Shown: positions 1 through 9,950, numbered from the stretch's first letter. The stretch is DNA of 38,305 nucleotides from Ignavibacteriales bacterium (GCA_016182615.1 JACPGF010000361.1:1-38305), one strand, 5' to 3'. Notes: generated from the letters alone by a model not told the origin. Translations and numbers: made by a program.

Positions 1-268
1 AACTATCAATGGTTAAACGGAAAATAAACTGTATAGATTTTTACATAAATATCCGTTGACATGCTGGACATGGCCGCGGCTTAACGCGCATCAATTGATT
101 TGAAAAAAAATGTGATAACAAAACCGGTTGTTATAACAAGAATAATGGTTATTGAGAGTGCAGTACTTTTCCCTGAAAAGAACGGCAAGACAAGTTGAGA
201 AGTAACAGATTTAAAAATGAGCAATTAAATTTTATTTGAAGTAATCACAACACAGAAGGAGTACGATT
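1..268 (+). promoter_or_regulatory. Leader region of the chemotaxis operon
   Basis: No gene is seen here. The last part carries a clear Shine-Dalgarno box AAGGAG at 256-261, seven bases before the ATG at 269, which fixes the start of the receptor gene. A perfect 12-base palindrome, TTGTTATAACAA, lies at 128-139 and could be an operator, but no regulator is known for it. No promoter could be assigned with confidence. Confidence 0.4.
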
Positions 269-3200
269 ATGAAGTGGTTCTATAACTTGAAGATCGGGAA
301 AAAACTCGTCCTGAGTTTTTCCGCCTTAGCACTAATTATGGTGCTCATTGCTTATACCGGCTATTCAAGCATTAAAGAAATTGATGAAGCAACCGGTACA
401 CTTTACGCCGACAGGGTCATTCCCATGCAAGATTTGGGTGGGGCGAATACTGCCATGTTAGCGTCATTCGGCGAAATAAAAAACGCGTATCTTACCCAAA
501 GTTTGGAGGAGAGAAACATAATAATACGTAATACCCTGTTAGATGCGGCTGTAACAGATTCACTTGTGGAAAAATATTCACAGACGTATCTCCTGAAATC
601 GGAAGAAGAAAATCTGGCAATTTTCAGGGCATCCTGGAAAGAGTACAAGGCGTTAAGGGATAATGTTATTGAATTGTTGAGAAAGTTTGAAGATAAAGCC
701 GCCGCGGAAATATCGAATACCAAAGCCAGGGAACAAAAGGATATTGTTCATAAAACTCTGGACAAATTAATAGACATTAATGCAAAAGAAGCTGACAGGA
801 TTAACAAAGCCAACTTGGTAATTGCAGACAACGCCCAGATGATGATGATGATACTGATTGGATTGGGTGCTTTTATTGCAATTGGTGCAGCAGTATTACT
901 ATCACGTATCATAGGGAATCCGCTGAGAAAGACAGTTGAGATGATTCAGGAATTGAAAATGGGGCATCTGGACCGCAGGCTTAACATAGATACGACTGAT
1001 GAAATTGGAGTAATGGCAATGGCGATGGATGGGTTCGCGGAGGATCTGCAGGCAAATGTAGTTGGTAATATATATAAAATTGCCGAAGGGGATCTCTCGG
1101 TATGCATTATAGAAAAAGACTCCAAAGACGCCATTTCGCCGGCATTAAAAAAGATTGTTTCAACTTTGTCTTCATTAGTCGCCGAATCAAAAATGCTAAC
1201 ACAGGCAGCCATAGAAGGAAAACTTGCTACCAGGGGAAATGCTGAAAAATTCAATGGCGGATATCGTGAAATAGTAAAAGGTATCAACGAAACCCTTGAC
1301 GCGGTTATCGGCCCGCTGAATGTAGCGGCTGAATATATTGATAGAATATCTAAAGGAGATATCCCCAACAAAATTACCGACAAGTATAACGGCGATTTTA
1401 ATGAAATCAAGAACAATTTAAATACTTGCATTGATGCTTTGCATTCATTAATTACCGTTATGGATGGAAATACCAAGCAACAAAAAGCCGGGGATATAGA
1501 AGCATTTGCAGACGAGTCTTTATTTCAGGGATCATTCAATACTTTAATAAAAGGTTACAATGACGGCCTGAAAATGCATATCAATAATATTTTGGGAATT
1601 TTAGATTTGTTAAAAGAATACTCTGAAGGCAATTTTGCCAGAGAAATGGTGAAATTACCGGGTAAACAAATTATTGCCACTGAAAGATTGAATTTATTAA
1701 GAGCAAATCTATTAAGCCTTATTTCTGACACGGAAGTACTGGTTAAAGCCGCAGTCGAGGGAAAACTCGCGGCACGCGCTAATGCAAATAAGCATCAAGG
1801 TGACTTCCGTAAAATTGTGCTCGGTATCAACGAAACCCTTGACGCGGTAATAGGTCCTTTGAACGTAGCAGCCGAATATGTTGATCGAATCGCCAAAGGC
1901 GATATTCCGCCGAAAATAACCGACAGCTATTTTGGCGATTTTAACGAGATAAAGAATAATTTGAATGGCTGCATTGATGCTGTTAATTTGCTGGTTGCCG
2001 ATGCTGGCGTACTATCAAAGGCCGCCGTTGCAGGAAAACTATCCACACGTGCCGATGCTGGAAAACATCAGGGCGATTTCCGCAGGATTGTGCTTGGTGT
2101 TAACGAAACTCTTGACGCGGTAATAGGCCCGTTGAATGTAGCCGCTGAATATGTTGATAGAATCTCCAAAGGTGATATACCAAATAAAATAACTGATAAT
2201 TACCATGGAGATTTTAACGAAATAAAACATAACCTGAACGTGCTTGTGGATTCGATGAATGATATTACCATTGTTGCCGAAGAAATTGCAAAGGGAAATC
2301 TTAAAGTTACGGTAAAAGAAAGATCCGGGCAGGATAAGCTTATGCAGGCTTTAAGTTCGATGATAAAGGGGATAACAGAGGTTGTCGATAGTATTAATGT
2401 ATTGTCAAAGGCTTCCATCGAAGGAAGACTTGCCATACGCGCCGAGGCAGCTAAACATCAAGGCGACTTTAAAAAGATTGTACAGGGTGTTAACGAAACC
2501 CTTGACTCTGTAATAGGCCCGTTAAATGTAGCTGCTGAGTATGTTGACCGGATTTCCAAAGGAGATATACCCAATAAAATAACGGATAATTACAATGGTG
2601 ATTTTAATGAGGTGAAAAACAACCTGAATGTATTGATCGATTCGATGAATGAAATTACTGCTGTAGCAGAAGCAATTGCAAATGGTAATCTTCAGGTAGC
2701 GGCAAAGGAGCGTTCAGATCAGGATAAACTTATGCGGGCCTTAAGTGCTATGATTAATGGATTAACCGAGGTTGTAGAGAATGTTAAAAATGCAGCGGAC
2801 AGTATCTCGAGCGGGAGCCAGGAATTAAGCATTGGTTCAGGAAGGATATCCGATGGTGCTAATAAACAGGCGTCATCCGCTGAAGAGGCATCTTCATCAA
2901 TGGAACAAATGACTTCGAACATTAAACAAAATGCTGAAAATGCTTTGCAAACCGAAAAGATAGCTCTGCACTCGGCCCAAAATGCTAAGATGGGCGGTAA
3001 AGCGGTTAGCGAAACCGTTGCCGCGATGAAGGACATCGCGGGAAAAATATCTATCATCGAAGAAATTGCCCGGCAAACTAATCTGCTGGCACTGAACGCG
3101 GCCATAGAAGCTGCGCGTGCCGGGGAACATGGCAGGGGATTTGCTGTCGTTGCCTCCGAGGTGCGCAAATTGGCCGAAAGGAGTCAAACTGCCGCGGCAG

Positions 3201-3670
3201 AAATCAATAAACTTTCTGCAAAAAGTGTTGATGTTGCTGAAAATGCCGGTGAAATGCTCGAAAAATTGGTGCCTGATATTTCGAGAACAGCTGAACTGGT
3301 ACAGGAAATTTCCGCCGCGAGCAACGAACAAAATACCGGCGCGGAACAAATCAACAAGGCAATACAGCAATTGGATCAGGTGATTCAGCAAAATGTTACC
3401 GCCTCTGAAGAATTAGCCGCGACCGCGGTGAATTTCACTTCTCAAGCCGATCATCTGCAAAATGTTATGTCGTTCTTTACCATTGATGACCGCTCGAGAA
3501 AATCGGTTATACAAAAAAAACAAATGCAGAAAAAAGCTGGGAACAATGGAGGTAACGGAGATAACGGAAGTTCGCATAAATTTGTTTCATCTTCCCCGGT
3601 TGCAAAAGGCTACAAGCTTAACATGGATACCCCGGTTGATAAATCGGACTGGGATTACGAAAAGTTTTAG
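269..3670 (+). CDS. Methyl-accepting chemotaxis protein with four repeated HAMP-like cytoplasmic modules
   Basis: Inner-membrane chemoreceptor that controls a CheA/CheW kinase complex. TM1 lies at about residues 13-33 and TM2 at about 191-212. They enclose a helical periplasmic sensor of about 155 residues resembling the four-helix-bundle type. A HAMP domain follows at about 213-265. Next come four near-identical modules at about 312-392, 493-572, 584-664 and 713-793, each holding a GKLxxR segment, an [17 protein letters not shown] segment and a GDFNEIKxNLN segment; HAMP-like linkers separate some of them. The signalling domain occupies about 840-1070, with the invariant hairpin tip near 930-975 ([18 protein letters not shown]). 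A Gly/Asn-rich linker leads to the C-terminus DYEKF, which fits the aromatic pattern of a CheR-binding pentapeptide. At 1133 residues it is about twice the usual receptor length because of the modules. cheW and cheR follow on the same strand. Confidence 0.95.
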   Translation: MKWFYNLKIGKKLVLSFSALALIMVLIAYTGYSSIKEIDEATGTLYADRVIPMQDLGGANTAMLASFGEIKNAYLTQSLEERNIIIRNTLLDAAVTDSLVEKYSQTYLLKSEEENLAIFRASWKEYKALRDNVIELLRKFEDKAAAEISNTKAREQKDIVHKTLDKLIDINAKEADRINKANLVIADNAQMMMMILIGLGAFIAIGAAVLLSRIIGNPLRKTVEMIQELKMGHLDRRLNIDTTDEIGVMAMAMDGFAEDLQANVVGNIYKIAEGDLSVCIIEKDSKDAISPALKKIVSTLSSLVAESKMLTQAAIEGKLATRGNAEKFNGGYREIVKGINETLDAVIGPLNVAAEYIDRISKGDIPNKITDKYNGDFNEIKNNLNTCIDALHSLITVMDGNTKQQKAGDIEAFADESLFQGSFNTLIKGYNDGLKMHINNILGILDLLKEYSEGNFAREMVKLPGKQIIATERLNLLRANLLSLISDTEVLVKAAVEGKLAARANANKHQGDFRKIVLGINETLDAVIGPLNVAAEYVDRIAKGDIPPKITDSYFGDFNEIKNNLNGCIDAVNLLVADAGVLSKAAVAGKLSTRADAGKHQGDFRRIVLGVNETLDAVIGPLNVAAEYVDRISKGDIPNKITDNYHGDFNEIKHNLNVLVDSMNDITIVAEEIAKGNLKVTVKERSGQDKLMQALSSMIKGITEVVDSINVLSKASIEGRLAIRAEAAKHQGDFKKIVQGVNETLDSVIGPLNVAAEYVDRISKGDIPNKITDNYNGDFNEVKNNLNVLIDSMNEITAVAEAIANGNLQVAAKERSDQDKLMRALSAMINGLTEVVENVKNAADSISSGSQELSIGSGRISDGANKQASSAEEASSSMEQMTSNIKQNAENALQTEKIALHSAQNAKMGGKAVSETVAAMKDIAGKISIIEEIARQTNLLALNAAIEAARAGEHGRGFAVVASEVRKLAERSQTAAAEINKLSAKSVDVAENAGEMLEKLVPDISRTAELVQEISAASNEQNTGAEQINKAIQQLDQVIQQNVTASEELAATAVNFTSQADHLQNVMSFFTIDDRSRKSVIQKKQMQKKAGNNGGNGDNGSSHKFVSSSPVAKGYKLNMDTPVDKSDWDYEKF
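1202..2647 (+). repeat. Four in-gene repeat units of the receptor cytoplasmic ladder
   Basis: Units lie at about 1202-1444, 1745-1984, 2018-2260 and 2405-2647, roughly 240 bp each. Each begins near a GGAAAACTT- or GGAAGACTT-type segment and contains an almost invariant stretch encoding [17 protein letters not shown]. Units 3 and 4 are each followed by a second shared block ending in QDKLM(Q/R)ALS. DNA as well as protein similarity is high, which points to recent duplication or homogenisation inside the gene. Confidence 0.85.
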
Positions 3671-3680
3671 CAGGCAATAG

Positions 3681-3703
3681 GGGCGCTGATAAAAGCGTCC
3701 CCG
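3681..3703 (+). other. Stem-loop between receptor gene and cheW
   Basis: GGGGCGCT is followed by a short A-rich loop and AGCGTCCCC, giving a stem with one bulged base just after the receptor stop codon. No T-run follows, so it is more likely an mRNA-stabilising or processing hairpin than a full terminator. cheW has its own strong AAGGAG box downstream. Confidence 0.4.
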
Positions 3704-3741
3704 CTCTGCTCTAACACATTTACTTATGTAAGGAGAAATAT

Positions 3742-4254
3742 ATGAGTATTACTCGAATTGCTGAAGTGAGACAGTATCTTACATTTACACTGGATACTGA
3801 AATGTTTGCCGTTGATGTTGAAAAGGTACGCGAAGTTTTAGATTACACAACGATTACTAAAATTCCACATATGCCCATGTATATGCGTGGAGTTTTAAAT
3901 TTGCGCGGCAGTGTTGTCCCGGTTATTGATCTGCGATTGAAATTTGGCATGCCGGGAACTGAGAGACAACGGAATACCTGTATCATCGTGTTAGAAATAC
4001 AATTAGCTGACGAATTGTTAATCTGCGGGGCGCTGGCAGACGCGGTTCAGGAAGTATTCGAATTTAGCCCGGAACAGATTGAACCGGCGCCAAAATTAGG
4101 TACGAAATATAAAGCTGACTTTTTACAGGGTATTGGCAAACGGGAAGAAAAGTTTATTCTCATACTTGATATCGACAGTGTCTTTACAACCGAAGAACTT
4201 ACCGAGTTACACCAAAACAGCGAAACCGGGTCTGGATCGGTGGATGTTTCATGA
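3742..4254 (+). CDS. cheW: Chemotaxis adaptor protein CheW
   Basis: Cytoplasmic scaffold that couples chemoreceptors to the histidine kinase CheA. The 170-residue length is normal for a single CheW domain. Typical features are visible: an N-terminal QYLTFTLDTEMFAVDV strand pair, the VREVLDYTTITKIP segment, the MRGVLNLRGSVVPVIDLR core at about residues 48-65, and a C-terminal GIGKREEKFILILDID strand pair. The start at 3742 is supported by an AAGGAG box eight bases upstream. It lies 71 bp after the receptor and 31 bp before cheR, so the three genes probably form one operon. No cheA, cheB or cheY is in the window. Confidence 0.95.
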   Translation: MSITRIAEVRQYLTFTLDTEMFAVDVEKVREVLDYTTITKIPHMPMYMRGVLNLRGSVVPVIDLRLKFGMPGTERQRNTCIIVLEIQLADELLICGALADAVQEVFEFSPEQIEPAPKLGTKYKADFLQGIGKREEKFILILDIDSVFTTEELTELHQNSETGSGSVDVS

Positions 4255-4285
4255 TTTTATATCTCCGTAACCGCTCTGTTGTTAA

Positions 4286-5155
4286 ATGGATTTGAAATCT
4301 TTTAACCGCTTTGAAATCCCTGACCCCCGGACCCGTTCGTGCCTGAAGATAACGGAATTTAACAGGTTGAGTACCGAGATTAACAAACTGTGTGGTATAA
4401 AGCTTCCTGATTCAAAACTTGTTATGGTTGAAGGACGATTGCGGAGGAGAGTTAAGGTGCTCGGCTTGGAAACTTTTGAAGAATATGTGAAATACTTGTT
4501 CTCCGAAACCGGTGCGAAACATGAGATGGTTCCGTTGATTGATGCGATAACCACTAATAAAACGGATTTTTTCAGGGAGAACGCTCATTTTGAATTTTTA
4601 AGGAGTGCAGTTCTTCCTGAAGTTGAAAAACTGCAGAGGAATATTTTTTTGGCTTGGAGCGCTGGCTGTTCAACGGGTGAGGAACCATATTCGCTGGCTA
4701 TTGTTCTAAGCGAGTATTTCGAAAAATCAAAAATGCATTCTTTTTCGATTTTCGCTTCCGATATATCAACAGAAGCGTTAAACAAAGCAATTGATGCAAT
4801 CTACAGTCTGGAATGTATCGAAGTTATTCCAATGGATTTGAAGAAAAAATATCTCATGAAATATAAAGATCCCGCGAAACCCCAAGCCCGTGTATGCCCG
4901 GGAATAAGGAGCTTAGTTAACTTTTCCCGAGTTAACCTCATCGAGGATGAATACGATGTGCCCGGAGATCTGGATGTGGTTTTTTGCCGGAACGTGCTTA
5001 TTTATTTTGATAAGGCCACTCAGGAAAAAGTGCTTGGCAGGATTTCTGCTAAACTCAGAACCGGAGGCTACCTGTTCCTTGGCCATTCTGAATCAATTCT
5101 TGGTATGAATCTGCCCTTGAAACGGGCGGCCATGACTGTCTATAAAAAAGTCTGA
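4286..5155 (+). CDS. cheR: Chemoreceptor glutamate methyltransferase CheR
   Basis: SAM-dependent methyltransferase that methylates glutamates on the receptor cytoplasmic helices for adaptation. The N-terminal helical domain (about 20-80) contains the EFNRLSTEI and EGRLRRRVK segments. The TNKTDFFRE motif is at about 90-98. The SAM-binding loop WSAGCSTGEEPYSLAI spans about 124-139, and FCRNVLIYFD is at about 233-242. Length of 289 residues is normal. The ATG at 4286 has no clear Shine-Dalgarno box, so expression may depend on the genes upstream. The receptor three genes earlier ends in a pentapeptide of the type bound by the beta-subdomain of tether-dependent CheR enzymes, so the two products probably work as a pair. 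Confidence 0.95.
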   Translation: MDLKSFNRFEIPDPRTRSCLKITEFNRLSTEINKLCGIKLPDSKLVMVEGRLRRRVKVLGLETFEEYVKYLFSETGAKHEMVPLIDAITTNKTDFFRENAHFEFLRSAVLPEVEKLQRNIFLAWSAGCSTGEEPYSLAIVLSEYFEKSKMHSFSIFASDISTEALNKAIDAIYSLECIEVIPMDLKKKYLMKYKDPAKPQARVCPGIRSLVNFSRVNLIEDEYDVPGDLDVVFCRNVLIYFDKATQEKVLGRISAKLRTGGYLFLGHSESILGMNLPLKRAAMTVYKKV

Positions 5156-5500
5156 CATGGTTAACACGCAACCGGATTTTTGCAGATACATGCAACCGCA
5201 ATCGAAAGTCTTGGTTATAAAAAATAGGCAGCTCATTTGTAAAATAATTCCCATGCCCTACCCTCAGGCTTTATAAAGCGGAGGAGACTATTGTTCAAGG
5301 TTATGGCAACAAGTCCGGTTTTTTTTTACTTGCCGCTAAGGGGATATACACTATGGAAAATCCATTGCCTATTCTTTGCTGCGGCTTCGGACTGGTTAAA
5401 GCAAAATATAGAATATACAATACCGCTTATATCTTGGTGAACCATTTTTTCTTGTTATTTTAATTGCTGTTTATTTTTGTTTTTTCAGATCGAACACATT
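5156..5500. other. Gene-free stretch between cheR and the MFS exporter
   Basis: About 345 bases with no credible ORF, tandem repeat or hairpin terminator. An AT-rich tract near 5400-5490 probably carries the promoter of the transporter gene, but no convincing boxes were identified. Confidence 0.4.
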
Positions 5501-6871
5501 ATGGAAGTGAAGCAGAACAAGGGGTTATCGTTATTCATCCTCACGATCGGGGCATTTATCAATCCCTTCATGGGAGCCTCGATAAACGTGGCACTGCCCG
5601 CTATTGGTAAAGAATTCAGTTTGGACGCGGTAACACTCAGCTGGGTTTCAACCGCGTTTATTTTAACTACCGCTGCCATGCTGCTGCCTTTCGGGCGGCT
5701 TTCTGATATAAAAGGCCGGGTGAATATTTTCAAGAAAGGCTTGCTGCTCTTTCTCGCCTCATCGCTGCTCTGCGGTTTATCTGTTAACGGCTACATGCTT
5801 ATTGTTGCAAGGATATTACAAGGTATTGGTTCATCTATGGTGTTTTCCAATGCAAGCGCGATAGTTGTTTCGGTATTTCCGCCGCAGGAAAGAGGCAGAG
5901 TTCTGGGGATAAATGTGGCGGCGGTTTACACGGGGCTCTCGGCAGGGCCGTTTCTTGGCGGTATCATGGTACAGATCCTTGGATGGCGCAGTTTGTTTTT
6001 GCTTAACGTGGCGCTTGGGATTGTTATGATAATCCTTGTCTATAAATACTTTACAGAGGAATGGAAGGAAGCCGAAGGTGAAAGCTTCGATTTGCCGGGT
6101 TCTCTTCTCTACGGTGCTTCGCTCATTCTTTCGATGTACGGCTTCTCTAAACTAACCCAACCCGCGGGACCGTATCTTTTTACCGCTGGGATTTTAGGTT
6201 TTATTGTTTTTTACCGGTACGAGCGTACCGTTAAAACACCTGTTTTTGACGTGAACCAGTTCTTTGCAAACAAGTCGTTCTCCTACTCGAACATTGCAGC
6301 ACTGATAAATTACAGTGCAACATTCGCGGTTACATTCCTTTTGAATTTTTATTTCCAGTACATCAAAGGCTTTTCTCCCATCGAAACCGGAACCATTTTG
6401 GTGGCACAGCCCGTTGTTATGGCGGTGTTTTCACCGCTGGCGGGAAAGCTATCCGATAAAATAGAGCCGCGTGTTGTTGCTTCTATTGGTATGGCTGTTT
6501 CAGCGCTCGGGGTGCTGCCGTTAATTTGGATTACTCCTGAAACTTCTGAGTTGTACATAATCATCTGCCTGGTGTTACTGGGTTTTGGTTTTGCCCTGTT
6601 CTCCTCACCCAATACCAACGCGGTAATGAGCTCGGTTGAAAAGAAATATCTCGGTGTTGCAGCATCAACACTGTCAACCATGCGGACCGTCGGGCAAATG
6701 CTGAGTATGGGTATTGCCATGCTGTTGTTCTCGCTTTTTATCGGACAGGCACAGTTAAGCAAATCAAACGGAGCGCAGCTCATGCAAAGTATCCGTGTTG
6801 CATTTATTTTGTTTAGTGTATTATGCTGGCTGGGAGTGTGGCCTTCTTTAGCCCGTGGCAAAGTACGGTAA
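5501..6871 (+). CDS. MFS exporter, DHA2 (EmrB/QacA-like) family
   Basis: Proton-coupled inner-membrane efflux transporter, substrate unknown. The protein is a chain of hydrophobic helices. The motif-A-like loop GRLSDIKGR is between the second and third helices (near residue 65-75), and the antiporter motif-C-like segment YTGLSAGPFLGG lies near 147-158. At about 456 residues it is slightly short for 14-helix DHA2 members. A longer reading from TTG at 5477 is possible, but the ATG at 5501 gives a normal N-terminus (MEVKQNKGLSLF), so I chose it. It stands alone, with no regulator or membrane-fusion partner next to it. Confidence 0.85.
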   Translation: MEVKQNKGLSLFILTIGAFINPFMGASINVALPAIGKEFSLDAVTLSWVSTAFILTTAAMLLPFGRLSDIKGRVNIFKKGLLLFLASSLLCGLSVNGYMLIVARILQGIGSSMVFSNASAIVVSVFPPQERGRVLGINVAAVYTGLSAGPFLGGIMVQILGWRSLFLLNVALGIVMIILVYKYFTEEWKEAEGESFDLPGSLLYGASLILSMYGFSKLTQPAGPYLFTAGILGFIVFYRYERTVKTPVFDVNQFFANKSFSYSNIAALINYSATFAVTFLLNFYFQYIKGFSPIETGTILVAQPVVMAVFSPLAGKLSDKIEPRVVASIGMAVSALGVLPLIWITPETSELYIIICLVLLGFGFALFSSPNTNAVMSSVEKKYLGVAASTLSTMRTVGQMLSMGIAMLLFSLFIGQAQLSKSNGAQLMQSIRVAFILFSVLCWLGVWPSLARGKVR

Positions 6872-7281
6872 GTAGCGCTGAACGATGAGTGTTGAGAGAT
6901 GAGTGATGAGTGTAGCGCGAAGCAAAGCTTCGCAAAGCCTGCCCGGTTTACGAGAACCTATAGAAAACTTGCAATCTTATTTTTAGGGCGGTTTTGTAAA
7001 TCGCCCACTCAAGATGTTTTCTGCAGCAGCAATAACGACACAATCCCCCGACATATACAATTCAAAAAAAAACATTGCATTGCGCCCCAGCGGGGTGCTC
7101 TGTTTGTAGAAAACACATGAAAAGAAACAACCAACGAACCCGTCGGAGTGCACCTTTTTAAACGATGAGCGGTGAATTGTAGCGCGAAGCAAAGCTTCGC
7201 AGAGCCCGGGCGTAACCGGAATACCCGGAAAACTATTGTATGTTTTATAGTTTATCCGGCGTGTGTTTTACTCCCGCAAAG
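6872..7281. repeat. Palindrome island with a duplicated hairpin element
   Basis: No credible gene. Near-identical direct copies of a roughly 29-base element lie at 6911-6939 and 7178-7206. Each has a perfect 7-bp hairpin, GCGAAGC-AAA-GCTTCGC (6917-6933 and 7184-7200). Between them are a 9-bp stem with arm GGGCGGTTT, loop TGT and arm AAATCGCCC (6986-7006, one G-T pair), and a GCGCCCC/GGGGTGC hairpin (7082-7098, one G-T pair). A GAGTGATGAG-type tract at 6883-6912 precedes the first copy. Confidence 0.7.
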
Positions 7282-7950
7282 CTATACGAAACTGCGCTTC
7301 GAGCTACTTTTAAACAAAGCTTCCCGCAAATCTGCAACCGTGTGGTAAACATTGTCGGGGTTCATCCGGGTTACATCTTCAATACCGTAACTGTCCCACA
7401 CAACAGAAAGGACATGCACACCGGCACCGCGCGCGGCAAGTATGTCCGCGGTTGCATCACCAATCATAACAGTTTCACTCGGGGCAAGGTTAAACTGCTT
7501 CATAAATGTCATAATACCCTCCTGATGCGGTTTATGGTTTGTTACATCGCTGCCACTGATAACAATCTGAAAATATTTAATTATCTCTGTCTGCTCCATT
7601 GTTATGAGGGCACAGCGGCGGCCCTTGCCGGTAAATGCGCCGATAACAACACCAGCATCATGCAGTTCTTCGAGCAATTCCTGTATGCCGGGATAGAGGT
7701 CAACCATTTGTTGGTGGTTGTTCTCGTAGTAGGCATAATAATCCGCCTGCACCTGTTCGAGTTTATCCCCGAAAAGGTCACGTAAAATGTCTTCTTCAGG
7801 CGGGCCGAAAAGGGCGATAATTTCCTGATTGGAAAATGTTTTGCCTTTATACTTTTTAAGAATATGGTTAAAGGTATCAAAGATAAGCTGATTGGTAGAG
7901 GTGAGAGTGCCGTCTATATCAAACAGCACTCCCTTGTATAAACTTTGCAT
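7282..7950 (-). CDS. HAD-superfamily phosphatase (phosphoglycolate-phosphatase/PpaX-like)
   Basis: Cytoplasmic hydrolase of the haloacid-dehalogenase superfamily with an alpha-helical cap (subclass IA); the natural phosphate ester is not evident. All four catalytic motifs are present: motif I DIDGT at residues 11-15 with nucleophile D11 and acid D13, motif II in FTGKG, motif III lysine in NHKPH, and motif IV GDATAD. Length of 222 residues is normal. It starts only four bases after the stop of the frameshifted metallophosphoesterase gene on the same strand, so the two are probably co-transcribed. Confidence 0.9.
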   Translation of the reverse strand: MQSLYKGVLFDIDGTLTSTNQLIFDTFNHILKKYKGKTFSNQEIIALFGPPEEDILRDLFGDKLEQVQADYYAYYENNHQQMVDLYPGIQELLEELHDAGVVIGAFTGKGRRCALITMEQTEIIKYFQIVISGSDVTNHKPHQEGIMTFMKQFNLAPSETVMIGDATADILAARGAGVHVLSVVWDSYGIEDVTRMNPDNVYHTVADLREALFKSSSKRSFV

Positions 7951-7954
7951 TATT

Positions 7955-9813
7955 TTACTTTGTATTTATAACAACAATACTGCCATCCATGTTGCAAACG
8001 GCGTATTGCTGATTTCCGAAACAGGCTGAACTAAGTACGCGGGAAGTACCCATGAAGAAAAGCGGGTCAGCGGTATCACCGTTGGCCATGTAAACAATTC
8101 CTTTTTTTACACCGAACACAACGGTGCCGTTATGTTCTTCGAGTGTAATTGGCGTGGTATCCAACCCGTACCCGAGGTCAAATTCTTTTTTATACTCCCC
8201 GGTGGCGGCAATCTGTCGTTCATCGATTTTACCATAAGTGTTAGTTTATCTTCGCTGATGCCAATGGTTTCCCAATTCGCGTATTCGAATTTTTTAGCGT
8301 CCTTCTTCTTTATTTTTTTACTCTCGGATTTTGGCGGCATATTATACCGCCACACGGTAGTACCAAGAAGCAGATCAATTTTCGAGATAAACTTGTCGGG
8401 AGTTGATACATAAACATATTTGCCGTCACTAACCGGGAAACACGCTGCGGGACTGTAATAGAAATTTTTGTTTTCAGTCCATTTCCAGTTGAGCGTGCCT
8501 GTTTTTGCATCCACGCAGTAGAGATAATTGTCCCAGCTGCCAAACACGATGCGCCCGTCAACAGCAAGCGGTTGTGTTTCAATCATCTGCTGAGCCGAGG
8601 CATTAACCCAAATTTCATTCATAAGAAACAAATCGTAGCAATAGAGTTTACCGGTTGCCGAGCCAATGAGCAGTCCCATGGTTTTTTCATCCTGATAAAA
8701 CGTCGGGGTAAGGGCAAGCTGTCCGGTAACCGGAAAATCGAGCCCGATGCTTTGTATAACTTTGCCGGTGCCGATACGCAAAGTGAATAGGTCGCCCTGA
8801 TGCGTGGCAACAGCGAGAATATCGAGATGTGCTACGGGACGGCTGCATATATTGCCGCCGGTATTAAATTTCCAGAGTTCTTTGCCTTGCTGGTCATAAC
8901 AATAAACCATCCCGTTAGCCGCGGCTACAATAAGTTTATTATCATGCACCAACGGAGCAGCAGAAATTGTGGTCTTCAAATCCTTGGTCCAGCTGATGCT
9001 TGCCGAGTAATTAATAAATTGGAGTGAGTCAACCGGGGGTACTGCTATGGGGAACTGGAAATTTGTGGCTCCCCATGCCTGCCGTATTGTATCAGAAGCA
9101 ACTTCCGAGAAAAACAGAGAATCTCCGGCAACCGTGCACAAAGTATAACCTGCTATACCTTTTCCAGTCAGTGTAGATCTGCTTTCAAAAGCAGGGATAC
9201 CGTTTATGGTGTCTGCGCGGTTATTGTGCCCATGCCCGTAAAACAGTACTTGAACATTGCCTTTACGCGCGGCATTAATAACTTTAAACCAGTTGTCAAT
9301 ATCTCCATCAAGCGGATGGTGCGTGTAAAGGAAAACCGGAGTGGATTTTGGTGTATTGGAGATAACAGAATCAAGCCATATTATATCTTCTGATGCCACA
9401 TGCCCGCCGCCGCCGCGCCAGATAATACCGCTGTTTACCCCGACATGCTTGATTTGGTTAAATTCAAAGGCAAATTTATCATCGCCCCACAATTCAATGA
9501 ATTTAGTGCAGAAACTTTCGCTCCATTTCGTGTCGTGATTCCCGGGAAAAATATAATACTTTACTTTGAGCTGGTTGAGCAGTTCTTTTGCTTTTTCCAG
9601 TTCAATGTTCCGTCCTTTTTCGGTAATATCGCCGGTTACAACAACAAACTTAATTTCAGGGCGGTTGTTTACACTTTTAATGCAGGAATATAAATCTGTT
9701 TCACCGGTTGGGGAGCCCACGTGTGTATCGGTAAACCAGGCAAAGGAATGATCCTGACCGTGCAGAGAAAAGGTGCATGTTAATAGAATTAAGAATAATC
9801 GTAAAAATCGCAT
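7955..9813 (-). CDS. Secreted calcineurin-like metallophosphoesterase with C-terminal PQQ-like beta-propeller; apparent frameshift
   Basis: Exported protein with a signal peptide at residues 1-19. The metallophosphoesterase domain spans about 22-215 and has all metal-binding blocks: DTH (29-31), GD (61-62), GNHD (91-94), THH (164-166) and GHGH (193-196). A PQQ-quinoprotein-like beta-propeller follows from about 265, with blades such as YCYDQQGKELWKF and YCVDAKTGTLNWKW. The reading frame opened at 9813 runs off the propeller pattern near 8190-8215 and stops at 8107. The -1 frame resumes blade-like sequence (ATGEYKKEFDLGYGLDTTP) and ends at 7955. Joined, the product is about 619 residues; unjoined, 568. 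Possible causes are a one-base deletion, an assembly error, or programmed -1 slippage at 8185-8191. Substrate is unknown. Confidence 0.75.
8185..8191 (-). other. A_AAA_AAG slippery heptamer at the frameshift
   Basis: On the coding (minus) strand the codons ATA AAA AAG give the canonical bacterial -1 slippery heptamer A_AAA_AAG in the correct zero frame. A -1 slip here enters exactly the frame that completes the beta-propeller. A purine-rich GGGGAG lies three bases upstream. No strong downstream stem was seen. Propeller-like sequence in the -1 frame already begins a few codons upstream, which argues for a lost base rather than programmed slippage. Confidence 0.45.
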
Positions 9814-9918
9814 GGTTACATTATAAAGTATCTTATTTGAACAATTTGGTATATTACGCTAAAATAATGAAAAACGCGGTAAAAAAAACGAATGGAGCAT
9901 AAAAAAATGATAAAACGG

Positions 9919-9950
9919 CCGGTTTTTAGAATAACCGGATGTGTCCGGCC
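9919..9950 (+). promoter_or_regulatory. Alternative hairpins in the ferritin upstream region
   Basis: CCGGTT (9919-9924) pairs with AACCGG (9933-9938) across an 8-base loop. The overlapping GGCCGG at 9917-9922 can instead pair with CCGGCC at 9945-9950. The two foldings exclude each other and lie about 90 bases before the ferritin start. This could be a regulatory leader or the remnant of a terminator; nothing more can be said from sequence. Confidence 0.3.

Noticed and set aside
2719-3168. Antisense ORFs across the chemoreceptor gene
   Set aside because: Products are low-complexity Ala/Ser/Cys-rich strings complementary to the conserved receptor hairpin.
6911-7206. Insertion sequence with terminal repeats
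   Set aside because: The flanking elements are direct rather than inverted, and there is no transposase or room for one.
7240-7785. 181-codon plus-strand ORF
   Set aside because: Antisense shadow of the HAD phosphatase, whose catalytic motifs are all intact on the minus strand.
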